A DNA stretch of 20,765 nucleotides from an uncultured Oscillospiraceae bacterium (GTDB lineage Bacteria; Bacillota; Clostridia; Oscillospirales; Oscillospiraceae), in assembly GCA_900763705.1 (NCBI GenBank), contig CAAFLG010000052.1, positions 1-20,765 on the forward strand. The letters are read 5' to 3'. The notes below the pieces were generated by a model. The model saw only the letters and a program-made list of their open reading frames with translations. It made no database searches and was not told the origin of the DNA. Numbering within the stretch: the stretch's first letter is position 1; every line of letters begins with the position of its first letter. Positions 15,904-20,765 of this stretch are shown here, piece by piece. The translations under genes were made by a program, and so were the position numbers.

Positions 15904-15937
15904 AAAAAGGAGAGCAGCGCTTGCTGCTCTCCTTTTT
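15904..15937 (-). terminator. Rho-independent terminator of the SLH glycosidase gene
   Basis: A 15-bp perfect stem (15904-15918 with 15923-15937) with a 4-base loop and a run of seven T on the minus strand. It begins three bases after the stop codon of the large surface protein gene. Confidence 0.9.
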
Positions 15938-15940
15938 GTA

Positions 15941-18871
15941 TCAGAACTTATAGAGCACCGTCGCCACCTGCGCGCGCGTCATCGGCGCGTTGGGGCGGAA
16001 GGAACCGTCGTCAAAGCCCGTGAGGATGCCCATCGCGCTCAGCGCGCTCACATACTCAGAAGACCAGGGCTGGATGGCGCCTCTGTCGGTGAAGTTCAGC
16101 GTGCCCTGTGCATAGCCCTTATCGCTCAGGCGGCCGAGCATCGTCACCGCCTCCTGACGGCTCACGTTGGCCGTGGGGTTGAAGTAGATCTTGCCCGCAC
16201 CGTCGTCGCTGCCCTTGATGATGCCGAGGGCGTACATCGCCTTCGCCCCGCTCATCGCCCAGGGCGCGATGGCGTTCGTATCGGCAAAGGGAAGCTGCGT
16301 GGAGGAATGATCCTGCGAGGCGCCGAGGTAGCGCGCGAGCAGGACCGCAAATTCCTGACGGCTGATGTTCGTATCGGGCAGAAAGTTGCCGTCAGAGCCG
16401 TTGGAAATGCCGCTGCGTTTGAGATACGCGACCGCGTCGTTTGCCCAGTGGTCCTTCATGTCGTTGAAGGCGGGCGTCGTGCTCGACGTGCCGGCGTTCA
16501 CGCCCGCGCGGCTGAGGTTGCCGCTCGCGTCGCCCGCGACCACATTCACGCGGTGCTGCGCGCCGTCAGAAGCGGGAAGAGAAATGCTCAGCGCGCCGCT
16601 CGACTGGCTGTAGGTGTAGGACGTATAGCTCTTGCCGTCGTAGGTCACGCGGAGGGTCGGGATGGCCGCGCCGTCGATATCGTCCTTCACCGTGCCAGTC
16701 ACGGTGTTGCTGTTCGCGTCATACTTCAGGGAGATGGCCGGCGCGGTCGTGTCGGTCAGTCCGCCGTAGGACAGCACGAACTGGTCGAGGTAGATCGCGC
16801 TGATGATGTCGTTTGCGGAGGAGACCGTCAGCCCCGTCACGCTCGTCGCTGTGCCGAGCTGTGCCGTCAGGAGCTTCCAGCCCGCAAAGTTCAGCGTGCC
16901 GAGGTCCACATAGCCCGTGTCCGTCGTCAGCATGAGCTGCGCGCCGCTCGAATCGCCGTAGACCCAGAGGTTGAGCTGATCGTAGTTCGAGGGGATGGCG
17001 TAGTTGAGGCCGATGCTTGCGCTGTCGGCGCTGCCGCTGGCGTAGTCAAGGCGCGCCGAGGCGCTGCCATTGTGCACGCGCGTGAGGTCGGTGTTGCGCG
17101 CGAGCATTGCGCGCGTGCCGGTGGTCGTTGCAAATTCGGATTCAAAACCGTCGAGCGTGCGCAGGGCGCGCGCCGTCACCGTCACCGGGATCGTGACCGA
17201 CACCGTGCCGAGGCTCACCGTCACGCTGCCGCTGCCGATGGCGCCGGACGCCGTGAAGACGCCGTTCTCGATCGTGCCGACGCCGCCCTGAACGGTCCAG
17301 ACAAAGCCCTTGTTATCGCCCAGCACCGGGAGGTGACGGTACATCGCCGAAGCGGAAAGCTCCGCCTTTTCGCCGGCGCTCAGCGTGATGGACTTCACCG
17401 CCTTGCCGTTTTGCTGCACAGCAACGCTGTCGGGCTGGGTGATGACGTCGATCTTCGTCTGCGCGCTCGCGCCGCCGGCGTTTGCATACACCGTCACCGT
17501 GCCGGAGGCGGGCGCGGTCAGGATGTCGCCGTTGATCGTGCCCTTATCCGCGCGCAGGGAAACATTGGAATTCGTCATGGGGATATAATTCGTGTCGAGC
17601 GCCGCCGCGGTGAGCTTCACCTGTGCGCCCGGCAGCACACGCGTGCTTTCGCTTTCAAGATACACATGCCCCACCATATTGCTCGGCCGGCTGTCCGCCA
17701 CGAGGAAGATGTGGTTCGTCACCGCGCGCTCCCTGCCGCCCGAGGGCTTATCGACAAGCGTCGCCGTCGTGCTGTTGGGGCTGGTCGCGACCATGGCGGT
17801 CGAGCCGCCGCCGTCCAGACTCATCGCCGTCACGCATCCGAGCTCCGCCATGCGCTGGGCGACCTGCGTCAGCGTCGCGCCGATGGAGTAGCCGCTCTGA
17901 CGGCCGTCGATGGTGTAGAGCACGAGCGAGCCGTCGCTTTTCAGGCCGATGGCCGTGCGCGGAGCCGCGCCATTCAAAAGGCCGGAGCAGACCTGACCGT
18001 TTTCAACGAGCTGATAGAGCGCGCCGATCATGTTCGTCACATTGTTCCACTCGCTGCCGCTCGCGCTGACGGAGACCGTCAAGCGCTCGCCGACCTGGAG
18101 CGCGCGCAGCTGGTCTGCATAGGCGCCGGCCTTCAGGTTGGAAGAGAGCACATACTGCCCCGGGCCCACGGGGGTATCCTTTGCGCCCTCAATGACGCGC
18201 TCGACCTGCAGCATGAGGCTCCCGCCGATGGAAAGCGAGCCGCCGAGCACCGAGCAGACAACATCCACGCCCTCCTCGCTCGTGCCGGTCGTGGCGCGGG
18301 CGTTGAAGGTCGCATCATAGAGGTAGATTCCAAACGTGCTCTGGCGTACATAGTTGAAGGCCGTGACCGTCAGGCTGCGGCCATAACCCGACTGCGCCGT
18401 GATGCGGAGCGAGGGCTTGCCCATCACCGTGCTGCCGTCATCGCGAAAGCCGATGGCGTAATACTCGCTCGAGGCGTTGCGCAGCACGCCCTCGGTCATC
18501 ATGCTGCCAAGCGGGATGCCCGTCGCCGTGTCGTAATAGTCGCCGTTGATGCCCGCGACCACGCGGTAGCCGCGCGCTTCAAGCTTCTGTGCGGCGGTCG
18601 ATACGGTGGTGAGTTGTGTTGTATAGTCGCCGCCCGTCACGATGGGTTTCACGCGCGCGTTGGGCGAATAGACCACATAGTTCTCCTGGCGGAGATCGGA
18701 GTAGGTGTTGCTCCAGAATGTACCGGCGTTGAGCTCGGTGCGCTCGTTCACCGTGGTGGACGATGCGGCCAGATCGTCGCCGAGCGCATCAGATGCAAGC
18801 GCCGTCAGCGGCGCCGCCGCGATCACGACCGCAAGCGACAGCGAGAGAAATTTACGGATGATGGATCTCAC
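15941..18871 (-). CDS. Exported phosphodiester glycosidase family (NAGPA) protein with SLH domains
   Basis: 976 residues from GTG 18871, which has AAGGAGG about six bases upstream; the frame is open further upstream to an ATG at 19093, but that stretch overlaps hemW and lacks a ribosome site. Order: signal peptide 1-26 (ending ALA before SD); NAGPA (PF09992-type) domain about 100-392 with GINGDYYD (107-114), PRTAIGLKSDGSL and the SLDGGGSTAM motif (351-360); Ig-like segments about 400-570; a carbohydrate-binding-like beta-sandwich about 573-703; another Ig-like segment about 707-795; and three SLH repeats (about 803-850, 861-915, 926-976). NAGPA enzymes cleave sugar-phosphodiester bonds; SLH domains bind secondary cell-wall polymers. 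A cell-wall enzyme is therefore likely; its substrate is unknown. Confidence 0.9.
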   Translation of the reverse strand: MRSIIRKFLSLSLAVVIAAAPLTALASDALGDDLAASSTTVNERTELNAGTFWSNTYSDLRQENYVVYSPNARVKPIVTGGDYTTQLTTVSTAAQKLEARGYRVVAGINGDYYDTATGIPLGSMMTEGVLRNASSEYYAIGFRDDGSTVMGKPSLRITAQSGYGRSLTVTAFNYVRQSTFGIYLYDATFNARATTGTSEEGVDVVCSVLGGSLSIGGSLMLQVERVIEGAKDTPVGPGQYVLSSNLKAGAYADQLRALQVGERLTVSVSASGSEWNNVTNMIGALYQLVENGQVCSGLLNGAAPRTAIGLKSDGSLVLYTIDGRQSGYSIGATLTQVAQRMAELGCVTAMSLDGGGSTAMVATSPNSTTATLVDKPSGGRERAVTNHIFLVADSRPSNMVGHVYLESESTRVLPGAQVKLTAAALDTNYIPMTNSNVSLRADKGTINGDILTAPASGTVTVYANAGGASAQTKIDVITQPDSVAVQQNGKAVKSITLSAGEKAELSASAMYRHLPVLGDNKGFVWTVQGGVGTIENGVFTASGAIGSGSVTVSLGTVSVTIPVTVTARALRTLDGFESEFATTTGTRAMLARNTDLTRVHNGSASARLDYASGSADSASIGLNYAIPSNYDQLNLWVYGDSSGAQLMLTTDTGYVDLGTLNFAGWKLLTAQLGTATSVTGLTVSSANDIISAIYLDQFVLSYGGLTDTTAPAISLKYDANSNTVTGTVKDDIDGAAIPTLRVTYDGKSYTSYTYSQSSGALSISLPASDGAQHRVNVVAGDASGNLSRAGVNAGTSSTTPAFNDMKDHWANDAVAYLKRSGISNGSDGNFLPDTNISRQEFAVLLARYLGASQDHSSTQLPFADTNAIAPWAMSGAKAMYALGIIKGSDDGAGKIYFNPTANVSRQEAVTMLGRLSDKGYAQGTLNFTDRGAIQPWSSEYVSALSAMGILTGFDDGSFRPNAPMTRAQVATVLYKF

Positions 18872-18923
18872 GATTTGCCTCCTTGTCAAAAACGTTTCAT
18901 GAATGATTTGGTAAACATAACAC

Positions 18924-18952
18924 AGTATAGCAGATGCACTGCCATAAGTAAA
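18924..18952 (-). promoter_or_regulatory. SigA promoter of the SLH glycosidase gene
   Basis: On the minus strand: TTTACT (18947-18952), 17 bases, TATACT (18924-18929) with TGC before it (extended -10), 52 bases upstream of GTG 18871. It supports the short start. No convincing terminator separates it from hemW, only a weak 5-bp hairpin near 18965. Confidence 0.7.
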
Positions 18953-18995
18953 GACGCAGAAATTTGGAAAATGTTTCCGGTTTTCTTTTATTTTT

Positions 18996-20114
18996 TCACA
19001 GTGCGAGCGCTTCAAGAAGGCGCACGATGACGGCGTTCGACACGAGAAAGCCCTGCGGCGTGAGCCGCCAGCGCCCGTCTTCCTTCCGGGCAAGGCCGTG
19101 GCGCGCGCACTCTTCGAGCACCGCCCCGGCCTGCGCCGTATCCTCCTTGAGCGCCGAGAGGTCGAGGCCTTCCGCCGTTCGCAGCGCGAGCATGACGCGC
19201 TCTTCCTCTCTCTCGCGCTCCAGCGGGCAATAAGCCTCGCTCAAGAGGGTCTTTCCCGCAAGATACGCGCTGAGATCGCGCGCACAGGCGAAACGCCTGC
19301 CGCCAAAGTCCGAGTGCGCCCCCGGGCCGAAGCCGAGGTACTCCTGCATCGTCCAGTATTTGAGGTTGTGGCGCGACTCGCGCCCGGGGCGGGCGAAGTT
19401 GGAGATCTCATACTGCCGGTAGCCCGCGCGCGCGAGCAGTTCGACTGTTGTGAGGTATTCCTCCGCCTGCATATCATCATCGGGAAGGTGCATGGCGCTT
19501 CTCTTCTCGTAAAGCGGCGTTCCTTCCTCCACCTTGAGCCCATAGCACGAGAGATGCTCGGGCGCAAGGGCGATGGCGGCGCGCAGGTTTTCCTCCCAGC
19601 GCGCACTCGTCTGCCCGGGAAGGCCGTAGATGAGATCGAGGCTCACGTTGTCAAAGCCCGCCGCGCGGGCGGCGTTCACGGCCTCGACCGTCTCGCGGTG
19701 CGTGTGGACGCGTCCGATCAGGCGCAGCTCGTCATCGCACGCGGACTGCATCCCGAGCGAAATGCGGTTGAAGCCCGCGCTCCTGAGCTGCCGCAGCGCC
19801 GCTTCATCGCGCGCGCTGTCGGGATTGGCCTCAGTCGTGATCTCGGCATCCGCTGAGACATGATAGTGCACGAAGACCGTCTCTAAGATCGCCTCCAGCC
19901 GCTGATCGCCCAAGTAGCTCGGCGTGCCGCCGCCGAAGTAGACTGTATCGACCGTATAAGCGCCCGCCGCCTCCGCCCTTTGTGCGATGTCGCGCCGCAG
20001 CGCGGCGACATAGGCGTCCATCTGCTCCTCCGCGCGCGGCAGAGAGTAAAAATCACAGTAAATGCACTTGGCCTTACAAAACGGGATATGGATATAAAGT
20101 CCGAGCGGTTTCAT
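18996..20114 (-). CDS. hemW: Radical SAM heme chaperone HemW
   Basis: 372 residues. The radical-SAM cluster motif C13-x3-C17-x2-C20 lies in HIPFCKAKCIYCDFYS, followed by VYFGGGTPSYL, TTEANPDS, FNRISLGMQS and DLIYGLPGQT. Downstream are the HNLKYW motif and a HemN C-terminal-like domain, which together point to HemW (formerly called an oxygen-independent coproporphyrinogen oxidase) rather than true HemN. HemW binds heme and passes it to apo-proteins. ATG 20114 gives the family N-terminus MKPLGLYIHIPFC and has AAAGGGGG about eight bases upstream; the frame remains open to 20192 but that extension is not family-like and lies upstream of the promoter. It is transcribed divergently from spoVAC. Confidence 0.93.
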   Translation of the reverse strand: MKPLGLYIHIPFCKAKCIYCDFYSLPRAEEQMDAYVAALRRDIAQRAEAAGAYTVDTVYFGGGTPSYLGDQRLEAILETVFVHYHVSADAEITTEANPDSARDEAALRQLRSAGFNRISLGMQSACDDELRLIGRVHTHRETVEAVNAARAAGFDNVSLDLIYGLPGQTSARWEENLRAAIALAPEHLSCYGLKVEEGTPLYEKRSAMHLPDDDMQAEEYLTTVELLARAGYRQYEISNFARPGRESRHNLKYWTMQEYLGFGPGAHSDFGGRRFACARDLSAYLAGKTLLSEAYCPLEREREEERVMLALRTAEGLDLSALKEDTAQAGAVLEECARHGLARKEDGRWRLTPQGFLVSNAVIVRLLEALAL

Positions 20115-20156
20115 GCGCTCCGCCCCCTTTCCGTTCCTTTTGCTGTTTTCCGTTTT

Positions 20157-20184
20157 ATTGTAACACAGTTCGTGCCGCGCGCAA
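20157..20184 (-). promoter_or_regulatory. SigA promoter of hemW
   Basis: On the minus strand: TTGCGC (20179-20184), 16 bases, TACAAT (20157-20162) with TGT before it, 42 bases upstream of the hemW start. Confidence 0.6.
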
Positions 20185-20205
20185 GATGGCAAAATTTTCC
20201 CGTGC

Positions 20206-20235
20206 GGATAGTCTGCCCGCCTTTTGCGCAGACTA
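20206..20235 (+). promoter_or_regulatory. Possible forespore (SigG/SigF-like) promoter of spoVAC
   Basis: GGATA (20206-20210), 18 bases, CAGACTA (20229-20235). This resembles the SigG consensus GHATR-N18-CATWHTA with one mismatch in each box, and lies 23 bases upstream of the spoVAC ATG. A 7-bp inverted repeat, AGTCTGC (20210-20216) and GCAGACT (20228-20234), overlaps it. Suggestive only. Confidence 0.4.
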
Positions 20236-20258
20236 ACACAAAAAAAGGAGACAGCTTT

Positions 20259-20591
20259 ATGGACATGACACCGCAGGAATACAGCGCGTATCTCAAGCGC
20301 ATCGCTCCCCCCTCCCCCATCGTGAAGGACACTTCCCTCGCCTTTCTCACAGGCGGCGCGATCTGCGCGCTCGGGCAGCTCATCCAGAACGGTTTTCTCG
20401 CCCTGGGGCTAGAAAAAAGCGACGCGGGCACCGCCGTTTCGATCTCGCTCATCTTTCTCTCGGCGCTTCTCACAGGTCTCAACCGCTACAACTCCATCGC
20501 GCGCTTTGCCGGCGCGGGCACGCTCGTGCCCATCACCGGCTTTGCAAATTCCGTCGTCTCCCCCGCCATCGACTGCAAAAGCGAGGATTGA
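20259..20591 (+). pseudogene. spoVAC: Stage V sporulation protein AC, C-terminally truncated
   Basis: 110 codons from ATG 20259, with AAGGAG eight bases upstream. The sequence matches SpoVAC: YLKRIAPPSPIVKD, SLAFLTGGAICALGQLIQNGF, then SISLIFLSALLTGL, the hallmark FAGAGTLVPITGFANSVVSPAI, and CKSED before TGA. Family members continue from KSEG with about 40 more residues containing another hydrophobic segment (GxVLGVGxxMFxLAGxVI-like); those are missing. Neither other plus-strand frame after the stop encodes them, so this is not a simple frameshift. Base composition drops at the stop, suggesting an insertion boundary. SpoVAC is an inner-membrane component of the SpoVA channel that moves dipicolinic acid into and out of the spore; loss of the last part would probably disable it unless it is restored by excision. 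Confidence 0.8.
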
Positions 20592-20765
20592 CCTATAATA
20601 GACATACAGTCGGTTCTATGGAGTGAGTATGCTGATTTAGTCCAAAATCAAAGCTTCCTCCCGACTTATCATTTGCACGCATTCACCTTAAATGGTGGGT
20701 GCGTGCTATTTTTGTTTTCAATGCATTTTCATAATACCTCATCAGCCTATTTTAGTCGATGGGAA
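20592..20765. mobile_element. A+T-rich sequence after the spoVAC break, candidate edge of an inserted element
   Basis: This 174-base tail is about 39% G+C by hand count, against about 62% in the 60 bases before 20581. No homology to the missing spoVAC end is visible in any plus-strand frame. It contains a perfect TATAAT at 20594-20599 without a good -35, and a terminator-like hairpin. No recombinase, terminal inverted repeat or target duplication can be identified because the other end is outside the window. An integrated element or a rearrangement junction would both fit. Confidence 0.4.
20675..20717 (+). terminator. Rho-independent terminator-like hairpin
   Basis: A 13-bp stem with two G-T pairs (20675-20687 with 20694-20706) and a 6-base loop (20688-20693), followed by a T-rich tail. 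It would end plus-strand transcripts leaving the truncated spoVAC, or belong to the inserted element. Confidence 0.7.

Noticed and set aside
18965..18977. Terminator after hemW
   Set aside because: The GGAAA-ATG-TTTCC hairpin has only 5 bp and no U-tract, too weak to call.
15731..19030. Very long plus-strand open frame opposite the SLH glycosidase gene
   Set aside because: It is rich in R, A, H and V, has no domains, and mirrors the codon pattern of the real minus-strand gene; this is the usual antisense shadow in G+C-rich DNA.
20589..20591. Reading the spoVAC TGA as selenocysteine
   Set aside because: SpoVAC has no known catalytic selenocysteine or cysteine here, the downstream translation does not match the family tail, only a weak 5-bp stem follows, and the composition change better supports a junction.

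Overview
The window looks like chromosome of a G+C-rich, spore-forming, selenium-using Clostridia. The best guess is Oscillospiraceae-like (Flavonifractor/Lawsonibacter type); that placement is inference. The signs are a SpoVAC sporulation gene, SLH cell-wall anchoring domains, a selenophosphate synthetase with an in-frame UGA at its catalytic position, strong Shine-Dalgarno sites, hairpin terminators and tight operons. Most genes are on the minus strand. No rRNA, tRNA, CRISPR array or complete mobile element was seen, and no gene-free stretch exceeds 300 bases.

Region 1 (1-3410) is a selenium locus. On the minus strand yedF is followed one base later by a cysteine-desulfurase/selenocysteine-lyase-like gene that runs off the left edge. 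On the plus strand an ECF sigma factor and its zinc-finger anti-sigma factor precede selD. selD starts at 2309 and reads through a TGA at 2354-2356 as selenocysteine, so translating it with the standard code loses its N-terminus and active site. A perfect 19-bp hairpin ends selD and also the convergent sdaAB-sdaAA (L-serine dehydratase) operon.

Region 2 (5140-12270) is one long minus-strand housekeeping operon: DUF1385 membrane protein, prmC, recA, recX, rimO, pgsA, cysS. It runs from a TTGCAT-17-TATGAT promoter at 12233-12261 to a hairpin terminator at 5142-5169. It combines translation, DNA repair, ribosome modification and phospholipid synthesis.

Region 3 (12276-15822) is a three-gene signalling unit: a lipoprotein with four DxDGDG repeats, an OmpR-type response regulator and a HAMP histidine kinase. 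The lipoprotein gene comes first, which suggests an accessory sensor (inference).

Region 4 (15904-18952) is a single-gene unit encoding a 976-residue exported protein: signal peptide, NAGPA-type phosphodiester glycosidase domain, beta-sandwich modules and three SLH repeats.

Region 5 (18996-20765) holds hemW and, divergently, spoVAC. spoVAC stops after 110 codons, at the conserved KSEG motif, about 40 residues short of the family length. From the stop onward base composition drops to about 39% G+C (hand count of 174 bases, against about 62% in the preceding 60). The most economical reading is that the right edge of the window enters an inserted element that has cut spoVAC. The two results most worth following are the UGA-containing selD and this disrupted sporulation gene.
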